Part shown: piece by piece, positions 8,836-18,093 of the stretch | How positions within the stretch are numbered: the stretch's first letter is position 1 | Layout: every line of letters begins with the position of its first letter | DNA from: Nitrospirota bacterium | GTDB taxonomy: Bacteria; Nitrospirota; JACRHL01 | Direction of reading: 5' to 3' | NCBI GenBank assembly: GCA_016212085.1 | Contig: JACRHL010000019.1 | Location: forward strand, 124,001-188,000 | DNA: 64,000 bases | Translations under genes and position numbers: made by a program | Notes under the pieces: model-generated | Told to the model about the DNA's origin: nothing | Databases searched by the model: none | The model's input: the letters and a program-made list of their open reading frames with translations, nothing else

Positions 8836-9561
8836 ATGACCAAGAAAATACTCGTCCTGCAACAGGTCCCCCATGAGGGGCCGGGCACCCTGTTCGGCGC
8901 CATCCGCCGCGCCGGCGCCAACGCCGAGGTGGTGCCCGCCTACCTGGACGGGGCGGCCATCCCCACCGGCCTCGCCCCCTATGCGGGCATGGTCATCCTG
9001 GGCGGCCCCATGAGCGTCAACGACATCGACTCCGACCCGCCCCGCGCCGCCCAGCTGCGCCTGGTGGAGGAGGCCCTGGCGCAGGACTTTCCCACCCTGG
9101 GCGTGTGCCTGGGGGCGCAGCTCATCGCCCTGGCCGCCGGGGCGCGGGTGTACCGGGGCGACGCCCCGGAGATCGGCTGGTTCACCGTGAACACCAGCAT
9201 GGAAAGCGCCGCCGACCCGCTGTTCTCCAACCTGCCGTCGCCCCTGCCCGTGTTCCAGTGGCACGGCGAGGGGTTCGACCTGCCGGAGGGGGCGGTGCAC
9301 CTGGCCAGCTCCCCGGCGTTCCCGCACCAGGCGTTCCGCATCGGCCAGAACGTGTACGGCCTCCAGTTCCACGTGGAGATGGAGGCGCACATGATCAAGG
9401 AGTGGATGGCCGAGAACGCCGACGACCTCACCCACAACGCCGGCAAGGTGGACCTGGCCGACCTGGCCCGGGACAGCGCTGCCCGCTGCGGGCAGGTGGC
9501 CGAGGCGGGCCTGCCCATCGTCGAGCGCTGGCTGGCGCTGGCCCTCGGCCACGCCCGGTGA
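8836..9561 (+). CDS. Class I glutamine amidotransferase-like protein
   Basis: 241-residue stand-alone type 1 glutamine amidotransferase domain of the GMP-synthase-like group. The nucleophile elbow G-V-C-L-G-A-Q-L and the Q-F-H-V-E histidine block supply the Cys-His pair expected for glutaminase activity, and L-G-G-P-M-S-V-N-D is the usual N-terminal motif. No synthetase partner is adjacent, so the ammonia acceptor is unknown. Such proteins are often annotated GMP synthase-related, and some family members act on gamma-glutamyl compounds. Start is ATG 8836. Confidence 0.85.
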   Translation: MTKKILVLQQVPHEGPGTLFGAIRRAGANAEVVPAYLDGAAIPTGLAPYAGMVILGGPMSVNDIDSDPPRAAQLRLVEEALAQDFPTLGVCLGAQLIALAAGARVYRGDAPEIGWFTVNTSMESAADPLFSNLPSPLPVFQWHGEGFDLPEGAVHLASSPAFPHQAFRIGQNVYGLQFHVEMEAHMIKEWMAENADDLTHNAGKVDLADLARDSAARCGQVAEAGLPIVERWLALALGHAR

Positions 9562-9598
9562 GCGGGCGCGCCGCCACCCATCCGCCGGGGAGCCGCCC

Positions 9599-10165
9599 AT
9601 GGGGCGCCTGACCCTGCTGCGCCGCCTGCTGCTCACCGCCGCCACCCTGGGGCTGGTGGTGATCGTCGGCCTGGTGGCCCAGCGCGCCGCGCTGCTGGGC
9701 CAGGGGGACGACAGCGCCGAGTGGCGCATCGAGGCCGACGTGGCCCTCACCGGCTTCCGCCTGGACCAGGTGGGCGAGGAGGGGATGGAGCTGCGCCTGT
9801 CCGCCGCCGGCGCGCGCCTCACCGAGGAGGCGCGCCGGGTGGACGCGGAGGGGCTCGACCTGATCGTCTTCAAGGACGGCCTGGAGGCCCTGCGCCTCAC
9901 CGCCGACCGGGGCGACCTGGAGCTGGACAGCGGCACCATCAGCGTGCGCGGCGACGGTGCCCCGGCCACCCTGACGGTGGCGGGCGGCCCCACGGTGACC
10001 GCCCCCGCCATGATCTGGAACCCGGACGACCGCACCGTGCGCACCCAGGGCGGCGCCGCCATCACCGGCCAGGGCCTGCTCGCCACCGGTGCCACGGCCG
10101 TGGCCAGCCTGGCCGACGAAAGCGTGCGCCTGAGCGGCACGGTGGAGGTGACGTGGACGCGCTGA
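9599..10165 (+). CDS. lptC: LPS export protein LptC
   Basis: Bitopic inner-membrane protein that receives LPS from LptB2FG and hands it to LptA. One N-terminal membrane helix (about 8-30) is followed by a periplasmic jellyroll (G-M[10 protein letters not shown], then repeated strands). 188 residues is the normal length. It lies immediately upstream of lptA, which it overlaps by 13 bp, consistent with one transcript lptC-lptA-lptB. Confidence 0.88.
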   Translation: MGRLTLLRRLLLTAATLGLVVIVGLVAQRAALLGQGDDSAEWRIEADVALTGFRLDQVGEEGMELRLSAAGARLTEEARRVDAEGLDLIVFKDGLEALRLTADRGDLELDSGTISVRGDGAPATLTVAGGPTVTAPAMIWNPDDRTVRTQGGAAITGQGLLATGATAVASLADESVRLSGTVEVTWTR

Positions 10166-10701
10166 CCCTCCGCCCGTCCACCCGCGCGGCGGGCGTGGCG
10201 CTGGCCGCCGGCCTGCTGCTGGCCGCCACCCTGGCGCCGTGCGCCGCCGCCCAGGTCGGGCCTTCCGGCGGCGCCCCCGCCCAGGGCGCCCGGCAGACCC
10301 TGACCGCCAGCGGCGGCCCGGTCACCATCCACGCCGACGCGATGGCCTTTTCCGGCAAGGCCCGCACCGTCACCTTCACCGGCGCCGTGCGGGTGGAGCA
10401 GGACGGCATGACCCTGGCCGCCCAGCGCATCGAGGTCACCCTGGAGGACGACGGCCCGGCCGGCGCCCAGGGCATCCGCCACATGGTGGCCACGGGCGAC
10501 GTGCACTTTGCCCAGGGGGAGCGCCAGGCCACCGCCGGCAGCGCCGAGTACGACCCGGCGGCGCAGACGGTGACCCTGGCCGACGGCCCCCGGGTGACCG
10601 ACGGCGGCATGGCGGTGGCCGGCGAGCGCATCACCATCCACCTGGTGAGCGGCGAAAGCACCGTGGAGGGCGGCGTGTTCACCTTCCAGGAGACCCGCTA
10701 G
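10153..10701 (+). CDS. lptA: LPS transport periplasmic protein LptA
   Basis: Soluble periplasmic bridge protein carrying LPS between LptC and the outer-membrane LptDE complex. The GTG at 10153 gives 182 residues with a signal peptide (hydrophobic core about 14-30, A-A-A cleavage region). The OstA-like fold follows with [21 protein letters not shown] and repeated G-x-A-x-Y-D strand blocks. It overlaps lptC by 13 bp and its stop TAG shares a base with the GTG of lptB, so the three genes are translationally coupled. Confidence 0.88.
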   Translation: MDALTLRPSTRAAGVALAAGLLLAATLAPCAAAQVGPSGGAPAQGARQTLTASGGPVTIHADAMAFSGKARTVTFTGAVRVEQDGMTLAAQRIEVTLEDDGPAGAQGIRHMVATGDVHFAQGERQATAGSAEYDPAAQTVTLADGPRVTDGGMAVAGERITIHLVSGESTVEGGVFTFQETR

Positions 10702-11420
10702 TGCCGCTGGAGGCCACCCACCTCAAGAAGTGCTACGGCGGCCGCGAGGTGGTCAGGGACGTGTCGCTCACCGTGGGCGCCGGCGAGGTGGTGGGGCTGC
10801 TGGGCCCCAACGGCGCCGGCAAGACCACCGCGTTCTACATGGTCATCGGCCTAGTGGGGCCGGACGGCGGCCGGGTGACCCTGGGCGGCGCCGAGATCAC
10901 CCGCCTGCCCATGTACCTGCGCGCCCGCCAGGGCATCGGCTACCTGCCCCAGGAGCCATCCATCTTCCGCAAGCTCAGCGTGGGCGGCAACCTGGACGCG
11001 GTGCTGGAGAACATGCCCCTGGAGCGCCACCAGCGCACCGCCCGACGCGACGAGCTGCTGGAGGAGTTCTCCCTGGGGCACCTGGTGGACGCCAAGGCCT
11101 ACACCCTGTCCGGCGGCGAGCGGCGCCGGGTGGAGATCGCCCGCGCCCTGGCCTCGGCGCCGCGCTACCTGCTGCTCGACGAGCCGTTCGCCGGCATCGA
11201 CCCCATCGCCGTGGCCGACATCCAGGTGATCGTGGAGCGCCTCAAGAAAAAAGGCCTGGGTGTCCTGATCACCGACCACAACGTGCGCGAGACCTTGCAA
11301 ATTACCGACCGTGCCTACATTATTTATCAAGGCACCATTCTTGAATCGGGCACGCCCGGCGAGGTGGCCGCCAGCGAGCGCGTGCGGAGCATCTACCTGG
11401 GAGAGAAGTTCACGCTTTAG
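10701..11420 (+). CDS. lptB: LPS export ABC transporter ATPase LptB
   Basis: Cytoplasmic ATPase powering LPS extraction through LptFG. All ABC motifs are present: Walker [11 protein letters not shown]-loop in Y-L-P-Q-E-P, signature L-S-G-G-E-R-R-R, Walker B L-L-L-D-E-P-F, and the switch His in T-D-H-N. 239 residues is the family norm. GTG 10701 overlaps the last base of the lptA stop codon. Confidence 0.96.
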   Translation: MPLEATHLKKCYGGREVVRDVSLTVGAGEVVGLLGPNGAGKTTAFYMVIGLVGPDGGRVTLGGAEITRLPMYLRARQGIGYLPQEPSIFRKLSVGGNLDAVLENMPLERHQRTARRDELLEEFSLGHLVDAKAYTLSGGERRRVEIARALASAPRYLLLDEPFAGIDPIAVADIQVIVERLKKKGLGVLITDHNVRETLQITDRAYIIYQGTILESGTPGEVAASERVRSIYLGEKFTL

Positions 11421-11496
11421 CGGGCCGTGGCAGAAAGCCGATAAATTGAACATGCCAAGCTGAGCATCTCGCCGGAACGGCGTCTGGATACCCGAT

Positions 11497-12969
11497 ATGA
11501 AGCTTACCCTCCGCCCCATACTCACCCAGAAACTGGTGATGACCCCCCAGTTGCAGATGGCCATCCGGCTGTTGCAGCTGTCGCGCCAGGAGCTGGAGCA
11601 GGCCATCGATCAGGAGATGATGGAGAACCCCACCATGGAGGAGGCCGGGCTCGACGAGGAGGTCGGGGCCCCGGAGAGCGACACCGAAACCCGCTTCGAA
11701 CCCGCCCCGGCGGAACGGATCGAGGACATCCCCGCCCCCGCCGCCAGCAAGGACGACCAGACCGCCGAGGAGCTGGGCTACAAGTGGGAGGAGTATTTCT
11801 CCCAGTCCGAGATGAGCGACGGCCGCGACTTCGGCGGCGCCGCCAGCGTCCCCGACGAGCTGCCCGGCTACGAGCAGACCCTGGCCAACTCCGCCAGCCT
11901 GCTCGACCATCTGGAATGGCAGCTGCACCTGAGCCACCTCTCCGAGCGCGAGATGGCCATCGGCGGGGAGATCATCGGCAACATCGACGACAACGGCTAC
12001 CTGCGCTCCGAGATCACCGAGATCGCCGCCGTCTGCGGCGAGCCGGAGGCCGACGTGGAGCGGGTGCTCGAGGTGATCCAGGAGTTCGACCCGGCGGGCG
12101 TCGGGGCGCGCAATCTCAAGGAGTGCCTGCTGATCCAGATCTCCCAGCTCGATCTGGAGGACTCCACCGTGGAGCGCATCATCGAGCACCACCTGGAGGA
12201 TCTGGAGCGCCGCCGCTACCCGCAGATCGCCCGCGCCCTCAAGGTCACCCCGGAGGAGGTGTTCGAGGCCTCCAAGGTCGTCGAGGGGCTGGAGCCCAAG
12301 CCCGGCCGGCCGTTCACCACCACCCAGAACTTCACCATCACGCCCGACGTGTACGTGGTGCCGGTGGACGGCGAGTACCGGGTGCTGCTCAACGAGGAGG
12401 GCATCCCCCGGCTGCGCATCAGCCCCTATTACCGGAAGATGCTCGCCAACCGCGACGCCGCCCCCACGGAGGCGCGCGAATACCTGGACGGCAAGCTGCG
12501 CTCGGCGCTGTGGATGATCAAGAGCATCGAGCAGCGCAACCGCACCATCGTCAAGGTGGCGGAGAGCATCGTCCGCTTCCAGAAGGATTTCTTCGATCAC
12601 GGCGTCAGCCACCTGAAGCCGCTGATCCTGAAGCAGGTGGCGGACGACATCGACATGCACGAGTCGACCATCAGCCGCGTGACCACCAACAAATACATGC
12701 ACACGCCCCACGGCATCCTCGAGTTGAAGTTCTTCTTCAACAGCGGGCTGTCGCGGGTGAGCGGCTACGGCGAGGAGGTGTCCTCGGTCACCGTGCGCGA
12801 GATGATCCGCGTCCTGGTGGCCGACGAGGACCCGCAAAAGCCGCTCAAGGACCAGGAGATCGTCAAGATCCTCAAGGCCCGCAACGTGGCGGTGGCCCGG
12901 CGCACGGTGGCGAAGTACCGCACGGAGCTGTCGATCCCGCCCTCCAACCGGCGCAAGCGTCCGTTTTGA
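11497..12969 (+). CDS. rpoN: RNA polymerase sigma-54 factor
   Basis: Alternative sigma factor for -24/-12 promoters, requiring AAA+ activators. Region I at the N terminus is Gln/Leu-rich (T-Q-K-L-V-M-T-P-Q-L-Q-M-A-I-R-L-L-Q-L), followed by an acidic linker (about 45-100), the core-binding domain, and the C-terminal RpoN box A-R-R-T-V-A-K-Y-R. 490 residues is complete. Order after lptB is the classic lptB-rpoN-hpf arrangement. No sigma-54 activator was recognised in the window. Confidence 0.97.
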   Translation: MKLTLRPILTQKLVMTPQLQMAIRLLQLSRQELEQAIDQEMMENPTMEEAGLDEEVGAPESDTETRFEPAPAERIEDIPAPAASKDDQTAEELGYKWEEYFSQSEMSDGRDFGGAASVPDELPGYEQTLANSASLLDHLEWQLHLSHLSEREMAIGGEIIGNIDDNGYLRSEITEIAAVCGEPEADVERVLEVIQEFDPAGVGARNLKECLLIQISQLDLEDSTVERIIEHHLEDLERRRYPQIARALKVTPEEVFEASKVVEGLEPKPGRPFTTTQNFTITPDVYVVPVDGEYRVLLNEEGIPRLRISPYYRKMLANRDAAPTEAREYLDGKLRSALWMIKSIEQRNRTIVKVAESIVRFQKDFFDHGVSHLKPLILKQVADDIDMHESTISRVTTNKYMHTPHGILELKFFFNSGLSRVSGYGEEVSSVTVREMIRVLVADEDPQKPLKDQEIVKILKARNVAVARRTVAKYRTELSIPPSNRRKRPF

Positions 12970-13085
12970 GCCACCCCGCTTCAGGCATCCGTCCCCCAGG
13001 TGGCAACCACCCCGTCCGGCGCGGCACCGGCCCGGGCTGTGTAATCCTGCCGCGGAACGCTCACCCAACCTGATAGGAGCGCATC

Positions 13086-13418
13086 ATGCAAGTTGACATC
13101 ACCGGCAAGCAGATGGACATCACGCCCGCCCTGCGGGACTACGTCAATACCAAGGTCAACAAGGCCGAGAAGTATCTGCACCGGGACTACGGCGTGCAGG
13201 TGATCCTCGATGTGAACAAGCTCATCCACACCTGCGAGGTCATCGTGAACGTCAAGGGCGGCCGCATCACCGCCAAGGAGCATGGGGAGGAGATGTACGC
13301 CTCCATCGACCTGGCGATGGACAAGGTGGAGCAGCAACTGCGCAAGTACAAGGAGAAGCTCTCCCACCACAAGGGCGGCCAGTCCATGGCCGAGGTGGCC
13401 CTGCAAACCGAGAGCTGA
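13086..13418 (+). CDS. hpf: Ribosome hibernation-promoting factor (short HPF/YfiA)
   Basis: Binds the 30S decoding centre and promotes inactive ribosome dimers in stationary phase. The 110 residues contain the single S30AE domain (I-T-G-K-Q-M-D-I-T-P-A-L-R-D-Y-V and the acidic-to-basic helix D-L-A-M-D-K-V-E-Q-Q-L) and no long C-terminal dimerisation domain, so this is the short form. A ribosome site GATAGGAG precedes ATG 13086. It follows rpoN as usual; ptsN, often next, is absent and rapZ follows directly. Confidence 0.93.
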   Translation: MQVDITGKQMDITPALRDYVNTKVNKAEKYLHRDYGVQVILDVNKLIHTCEVIVNVKGGRITAKEHGEEMYASIDLAMDKVEQQLRKYKEKLSHHKGGQSMAEVALQTES

Positions 13419-13443
13419 CGCGGCCCGTCCCGTTTCTGCCCAA

Positions 13444-13470
13444 GCCCCCGCCGGCCCCGCCGGCGGGGGC
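13444..13470 (+). other. Hairpin between hpf and rapZ
   Basis: Perfect 11-bp inverted repeat GCCCCCGCCGG (13444-13454) / CCGGCGGGGGC (13460-13470) with loop CCCCG, 16 bp before rapZ. No U-run follows, so it is more likely an RNA-processing or stability element, or partial attenuator, than a complete terminator. Confidence 0.45.
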
Positions 13471-13485
13471 GCCACCCACCCCCCC

Positions 13486-14409
13486 ATGAACCAGCAGCCG
13501 GCAGCGGCCGCCCCGCCGGGCGGCGCCATCAACTTCCTCATCCTCACCGGCACCTCCGGCGCCGGCAAGAGCCACGCCCTCAATTTCCTGGAAGACATCG
13601 GCTTCTTCTGCGTCGACAACCTGCCGCTGGGGCTGCTCACCCAGTTCGCCGACCTGTGCGCCCGCTCCAGCCCGCCCCTGTCGCAGGTGGCGCTGGTGAT
13701 CGACGTGCGCGAGCGCGCCTCGCTGGATGCCTCGGGCACCCTCATCCAGTCCCTGCGCGGCGCCGGCCACCGGGTGGAGACCCTGTTCTTCGATGCGGAC
13801 GACGCGGTGCTGATCCGGCGCTTCTCGGAGACCCGCCGCCCCCACCCCCTGTCGCCGGACGGCAGCGTGTCGGAGGGGCTGGCCAAGGAGCGCCGGCGCC
13901 TGGAGCCCCTGCGCAACACCGCCGATCGGCGCGTGGACACCTCCGCCTATTCGGTGCACGACCTCAAGGCCTACCTTCAGCGCCACTACGGCGGCGCCGA
14001 GGACGCCAAGCAGTTGACGATCTCGCTGGTGGCGTTCGGCTTCAAGTTCGGCGTGCCCCTGGAGGCGGACCTGCTGTTCGACGTGCGCTTCCTGGCCAAC
14101 CCGCACTTCGTCCCGGAGCTGAAGCCCAAGACCGGCGAAAGCGACGACGTGCGCGACTACGTGATGGCCGACCCGCGCAGCGAGGGCGTGATCCGGCGCA
14201 TCAACGACCTGCTTGCGTTCACCATCCCCGAGTACGAGCACGAGGGGCGCAACTACCTCACCATCGGCGTGGGCTGCACCGGCGGCAAGCACCGCAGCGT
14301 GGTGGTGGCGCGGGCGCTGGCCGAGCGCCTGACCGCCGCCGGCCACCGGGTGGAGCTGCGCCTGCGCGACGCCCACGGCGCCTCCCCCGGGGCCAACCAC
14401 CAGCAATAA
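13486..14409 (+). CDS. rapZ: RNase adapter / nucleotide-binding protein RapZ
   Basis: P-loop protein of the YvcJ/RapZ family; in E. coli it senses glucosamine 6-phosphate and directs RNase E to the small RNA GlmZ. The N-terminal Walker A reads G-T-S-G-A-G-K-S, with D-N-L-P at the next conserved block. The C-terminal RNA/GlcN6P-binding half shows F-G-F-K-F-G and G-C-T-G-G-K-H-R-S-V. ATG 13486 gives 307 residues. Whether a GlmZ-like RNA exists here cannot be seen, so the name is by family rather than proven function. Confidence 0.92.
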   Translation: MNQQPAAAAPPGGAINFLILTGTSGAGKSHALNFLEDIGFFCVDNLPLGLLTQFADLCARSSPPLSQVALVIDVRERASLDASGTLIQSLRGAGHRVETLFFDADDAVLIRRFSETRRPHPLSPDGSVSEGLAKERRRLEPLRNTADRRVDTSAYSVHDLKAYLQRHYGGAEDAKQLTISLVAFGFKFGVPLEADLLFDVRFLANPHFVPELKPKTGESDDVRDYVMADPRSEGVIRRINDLLAFTIPEYEHEGRNYLTIGVGCTGGKHRSVVVARALAERLTAAGHRVELRLRDAHGASPGANHQQ

Positions 14410-14455
14410 CCCGCGGCCCGCCGCCGCGCCCACCCAGCGTTCAAGGACGAACGAC

Positions 14456-15100
14456 ATGTCCACCTTTGTCGTTGGAATCAGCGGCGCCAGCGGCGCCATC
14501 TACGGCATCCGCCTGGTCCAGGCGCTGTCTTTTCATGGCCACCGCCTGCACGTGGTGTTCTCCGCCACCGCCCGCTCCATCGTGCACGACGAGACCGGCA
14601 TCGACCTGGGGCCCACGCCGGACAGCGCCCACGCCGCCCTGACCGCCTACCTCGGGGCCCAGGGCCGGGCGCCGGGCGCCGGCGAGCTGACCGTGCACGG
14701 CGAGCGCAACCTCTACAGCGCCATCGCCTCCGGCAGCGTGCCCACCGACGGCATGGTGGTGGCGCCCGCCTCCATGAAGACCGTGGCGGCCATCGCCCAC
14801 GGCTACGCGGACGGCCTGCTCACCCGCGCCGCCGACGTGCACATCAAGGAGGGGCGGCCGCTGGTGCTGGTGCCGCGCGAATGCCCCCTGTCGCCCATCC
14901 ACCTGGAAAATCTGTTAAAACTGTCACGCCTGAACGGGGTACGCATCGTGCCCGCCATGCCCGCCTTCTACACCGCCCCCCGGTCGGTGCTGGAGCTGGT
15001 GGATTTTGTCGTGGCACGGATATTGGATTCCATCGCCCCTGGAATCGAATGGAGCCCCCGTTGGCAAGGCGCTGGGGGAACGCGCCCGGCCGACCGATAA
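14456..15100 (+). CDS. ubiX: Flavin prenyltransferase UbiX
   Basis: Makes the prenylated FMN cofactor used by UbiD decarboxylases in ubiquinone synthesis. The 214-residue protein begins with the flavin-binding G-I-S-G-A-S-G-A-I-Y-G motif and carries the conserved S-x-P-T-D-G-M-V-V-A-P-x-S-M-K-T and L-V-P-R-E-C-P-L-S-P-I-H-L-E-N blocks. No ubiD neighbour is in the window. Start ATG 14456, 46 bp after rapZ. Confidence 0.94.
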   Translation: MSTFVVGISGASGAIYGIRLVQALSFHGHRLHVVFSATARSIVHDETGIDLGPTPDSAHAALTAYLGAQGRAPGAGELTVHGERNLYSAIASGSVPTDGMVVAPASMKTVAAIAHGYADGLLTRAADVHIKEGRPLVLVPRECPLSPIHLENLLKLSRLNGVRIVPAMPAFYTAPRSVLELVDFVVARILDSIAPGIEWSPRWQGAGGTRPADR

Positions 15101-15203
15101 GGAATGTTGTGGGAAGGAACCCGTCAACCACGCCGGCACTGGACGCCGGTTGCGCCGCGGGCGCGCCGAAAATGCCCAAAAATAGCACACAACCTGTGGA
15201 TTG

Positions 15204-15234
15204 TTCGACCTTTTCAAATTTTACCGGGTACAAT
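15204..15234 (+). promoter_or_regulatory. Possible promoter for the pil operon
   Basis: The 182-bp gap before pilM holds an A/T-rich tract unusual for this genome, ending in TACAAT (15229-15234), a good -10 hexamer, 49 bp before the pilM start. The best upstream hexamer TTCGAC (15204-15209) has 19-bp spacing, so the -35 assignment is weak. Confidence 0.4.
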
Positions 15235-15282
15235 CCCGCTCGGAACGCCGCGCACGGGGCGGCCCAGGGGAGTTAGCCAAGG

Positions 15283-16341
15283 ATGTTGTTGGGCAGACTG
15301 CAACCGGTGATCGGCCTCGATGTGGGCTCCAGCGCCATCAAGATGGTGCACCTGTCCGAAAAGGGCGGGGAGTACACGCTGGAACACTACGGCGTGCGCG
15401 AGCTGGACCCGGACGCCATCGTCGACGGCGCCGTGATGGATGCCGGCCACGTGGCCGACACCATCCGCGCCCTGTTCGACGCCAGCAAGCTGCGCGGCCG
15501 TCAGGTGGCCATCTCGGTGGCGGGCAACTCGGTGATCGTCAAGAAGATCCACGTGCCCATCATGAGCGCCGACGAGCTGGCGGAAAGCATCTCGTGGGAG
15601 GCGGAACAGTACATCCCCTTCGAGATCAACGATGTCCACCTCGACTTCCACATCGTGGAGGCCGCCGACGAGTCCACCCCCTCCGGCAAGATGCCGGTGC
15701 TGCTGGTGGCCGCCAAGAAGGAGCGCGTCAGCGAGCTGGTCACCCTGGTGCAGGAGGCGGGCCTCAAGCCCATGGTGGTGGACGTGGACGCCTTCGGCCT
15801 GGAAAACATCTTCTGCACCAACTACGGCGTGGGTGACCGGGTGACCGGGCTGGTGAACATCGGCGCCTCGGTGATCAACATCAACATCCTCCTCCAGGGC
15901 ATGACCGCCTTCACCCGCGACATCTCCATGGGTGGCGACCGCTACACGGAGGACATCCAGAAGGCCCTCAACATCAGCTTCGCCGAGGCGGAGCGGGCCA
16001 AGCGCGGCGAGGCCATCGAGGGCATCGACCCGGAGCACGTGCTGGCCATGATGCAGCGCACCGGCGGCGAGATGGCCGCCGAGATCGGCCGCACCTTCGA
16101 CTATTTCCGCACCACCTCCCAGGTGGGCCAGGTGGACAAGGTGCTGCTGTCCGGCGGCGCCAGCCGCGCCGCCGGGTTGCAGGAGCAGATCGCCGAGCGC
16201 CTGGGCCTGCCGGTGCAGATGCTCAACCCCTTCGAGCACATCCACATGGGCAAGGGCATCGACACCGCCCGCCTGCACGACGTGGCGCACCAGCTGGGCG
16301 TGGCCGCGGGCCTCGCCACGCGCCGGGTGAACGACCGATGA
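15283..16341 (+). CDS. pilM: Type IV pilus assembly protein PilM
   Basis: Actin-like cytoplasmic ATPase of the pilus alignment complex; it binds the N-terminal tail of PilN. The FtsA-like signature V-I-G-L-D-V-G-S-S-A-I-K-M-V lies at about residues 7-20. The second nucleotide-binding block V-N-I-G-A-S and the L-L-S-G-G-A-S motif are present. 352 residues is normal. First gene of a tightly packed pilM-N-O-P-Q run whose neighbours overlap by 4 bp. Confidence 0.96.
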   Translation: MLLGRLQPVIGLDVGSSAIKMVHLSEKGGEYTLEHYGVRELDPDAIVDGAVMDAGHVADTIRALFDASKLRGRQVAISVAGNSVIVKKIHVPIMSADELAESISWEAEQYIPFEINDVHLDFHIVEAADESTPSGKMPVLLVAAKKERVSELVTLVQEAGLKPMVVDVDAFGLENIFCTNYGVGDRVTGLVNIGASVININILLQGMTAFTRDISMGGDRYTEDIQKALNISFAEAERAKRGEAIEGIDPEHVLAMMQRTGGEMAAEIGRTFDYFRTTSQVGQVDKVLLSGGASRAAGLQEQIAERLGLPVQMLNPFEHIHMGKGIDTARLHDVAHQLGVAAGLATRRVNDR

Positions 16342-16901
16342 TCCGCATCAACCTGATCGCCAGGAAGCGCGGCGCCTCCACCAAGCGGGCGATCGACTTC
16401 CGCAACTTCCTGGTGGGCGTCGGCGCCGCACTGGGGCTGGTGGTGGTGGCCGGGGTGGTCGCGTCGTTGCTGCTGGGCGTCCGCATCGCCGACCTGGAGG
16501 CGCAAAAGAGCGACGCGGAGGCCGACCTCAGGATGTTCAAGGACAAGGCGGCGCAGATCGCCAACTTCGAGACGGACCGCAAGAATTTCCAGGACAAGAT
16601 CGCCGTCATCCAGGAGCTGCGCGGCAACCAGTCGCAACCGGTGATCCTGCTCGACCAGGTGGCCCGCCAGATGCCCGAGCGCGCCTGGCTGACGCGCATG
16701 GAGGCCAAGGGCCCCGAGCTGACCATCGTCGGCCGCGCCATGGGCAACTCGGACATTGTCGAGATGATGCGCCGCTTCAAGGCCATCGAGGTGCTGGACG
16801 GCCTGCAACTGGTGGAGTCGCGCCGCATGACCGACAAGGACCTGTCCGCCTACGAGTTCACCCTCACCGGCCGGCTGGTGCAGCGGAGGGCGGGGTCATG
16901 A
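16338..16901 (+). CDS. pilN: Type IV pilus assembly protein PilN
   Basis: Bitopic inner-membrane protein of the alignment complex. The short cytoplasmic tail M-I-R-I-N-L-I is the conserved PilM-binding motif. A membrane helix follows (about 27-51), then a coiled-coil (about 52-95) and a ferredoxin-like periplasmic domain. 187 residues is typical. Overlaps pilM and pilO by 4 bp each. Confidence 0.94.
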   Translation: MIRINLIARKRGASTKRAIDFRNFLVGVGAALGLVVVAGVVASLLLGVRIADLEAQKSDAEADLRMFKDKAAQIANFETDRKNFQDKIAVIQELRGNQSQPVILLDQVARQMPERAWLTRMEAKGPELTIVGRAMGNSDIVEMMRRFKAIEVLDGLQLVESRRMTDKDLSAYEFTLTGRLVQRRAGS

Positions 16902-17521
16902 ACTGGCTGAGGAAGCTCTCCCGTGGCCGGCGCAACGCCCTGGGCGCCGGGGTGGTGCTGCTGGTGGCGGTGCTGGTGGCCAACCTGGTCTACCTGCCCC
17001 GGCAGCGCCAGATCGGGACGCTGGAGGCCGACGTGGCCCAGATCAACAGCGAGCTGACCATCTATCAGGCCAAGGTGCGCAAGCTCGACACCCTGCTGAC
17101 GGAGAACGAGCGCCTGGGGCGCCTGCTGGAGGAGCAGCGCCAGCAGCTCCCCGAGGAGCAGGAGGTGGCCAACCTGCTCAAGCAGGTGACCGACCTGGGC
17201 ACCCAGGCCGGCCTGGTGTTCCGCCTGTGGCGCCCCGGCGCCGCGGTGCCCGCCGAGTCGGGCATGTACCAGGAACTGCCCGTGCAGGTCGAGGTGACCG
17301 GCAGCTACCACCAGGTAGGCCTGTTCTTCGAGCAGGTGGCGGGCCTGTCGCGCATCGTCAACATCTCGAACGTGATGATCTCCCCCGACACCGGCGGCGG
17401 CGGCATGCTGGCCAAGTTCACCGCCACCGCCTTCGCCGCGCCGCCGCACCCCGAGGGCGACGGCACGGCGGACCCCAAGGCCAAGGGCAACGCCGCGGCC
17501 AAGCCGGGGAGGAAACCATGA
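16898..17521 (+). CDS. pilO: Type IV pilus assembly protein PilO
   Basis: Partner of PilN in the periplasmic part of the pilus platform. One membrane helix near the N terminus (about 16-33) is followed by a coiled coil with regular E/Q/L heptads (about 40-90) and a ferredoxin-like domain. The 207 residues end in a Lys/Pro/Ala-rich tail. The stop TGA overlaps the ATG of pilP as ATGA. Confidence 0.93.
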   Translation: MNWLRKLSRGRRNALGAGVVLLVAVLVANLVYLPRQRQIGTLEADVAQINSELTIYQAKVRKLDTLLTENERLGRLLEEQRQQLPEEQEVANLLKQVTDLGTQAGLVFRLWRPGAAVPAESGMYQELPVQVEVTGSYHQVGLFFEQVAGLSRIVNISNVMISPDTGGGGMLAKFTATAFAAPPHPEGDGTADPKAKGNAAAKPGRKP

Positions 17522-18093
17522 GTAGGGCGCGTACCCCCATGATGTTCCGTGCCCTGCTCACCGCCGGCTGCCTGCTCGCCGCCACCGCCCACGCGGGCGA
17601 CCCGATCCCGGCACCCCAGGGTACCCTGGCCGACGCCCTGGCGGTGCAGCCGGGACCGCGCGACATGGCGCCCACCCCGGCGGCCATGCCCCGGCCCGTG
17701 GCGGCCACCGCCCCCGTGGCGGAAGGGGCTGCCCCCTACCCCTACCCCTACCAGGCGCACGGCGTGCGCGACCCGTTCCTGCCCCCGGTGGAGGTGCGCG
17801 GCAGCCAGGCGGGCGACGGGGCCAACCTGCCGGACCTGGAACGCTACCCGCTGGGCGACTTCAAGCTGATCGGCATCGTCTGGAGCAGCAACGCCAAGGC
17901 GGCCATGGTCTCCACACCCGACGGCAAGGGGTTCACCGTGCGTGCCGGCACCCGCATCGGCGACAGCAACGGCACCGTGCGCCGCATCACCCAGGATGCC
18001 GTGATCGTCGAGGAGCTCCGCACCGACGTGTTCGGCGAACGCAAGAAATTCGAAACCGTCCTGGCGTTACGGCCGGAGGAGGTCATTCCATGA
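17518..18093 (+). CDS. pilP: Type IV pilus assembly lipoprotein PilP
   Basis: Inner-membrane lipoprotein linking PilNO to the PilQ secretin. ATG 17518 overlaps the pilO stop. The N terminus has a hydrophobic segment with T-A-G-C near residue 19, an acceptable lipobox though Thr at -3 is unusual. A long Pro/Ala linker (about 28-80) leads to the beta domain with R-D-P-F-L-P-P and L-x-Y-P-L-G-D-F-K-L-I-G, the PilP signature. 191 residues. Confidence 0.9.
   Translation: MSRARTPMMFRALLTAGCLLAATAHAGDPIPAPQGTLADALAVQPGPRDMAPTPAAMPRPVAATAPVAEGAAPYPYPYQAHGVRDPFLPPVEVRGSQAGDGANLPDLERYPLGDFKLIGIVWSSNAKAAMVSTPDGKGFTVRAGTRIGDSNGTVRRITQDAVIVEELRTDVFGERKKFETVLALRPEEVIP

Noticed and set aside
13444-13470. 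Intrinsic terminator separating hpf from rapZ
   Set aside because: The stem is perfect but there is no T-run and rapZ has no separate promoter in view, so it is listed only as a hairpin.
15181-15282. Sigma-54 promoter before pilM
   Set aside because: No GG-N10-GC element with the -24/-12 consensus was found; only a -10-like TACAAT is present.
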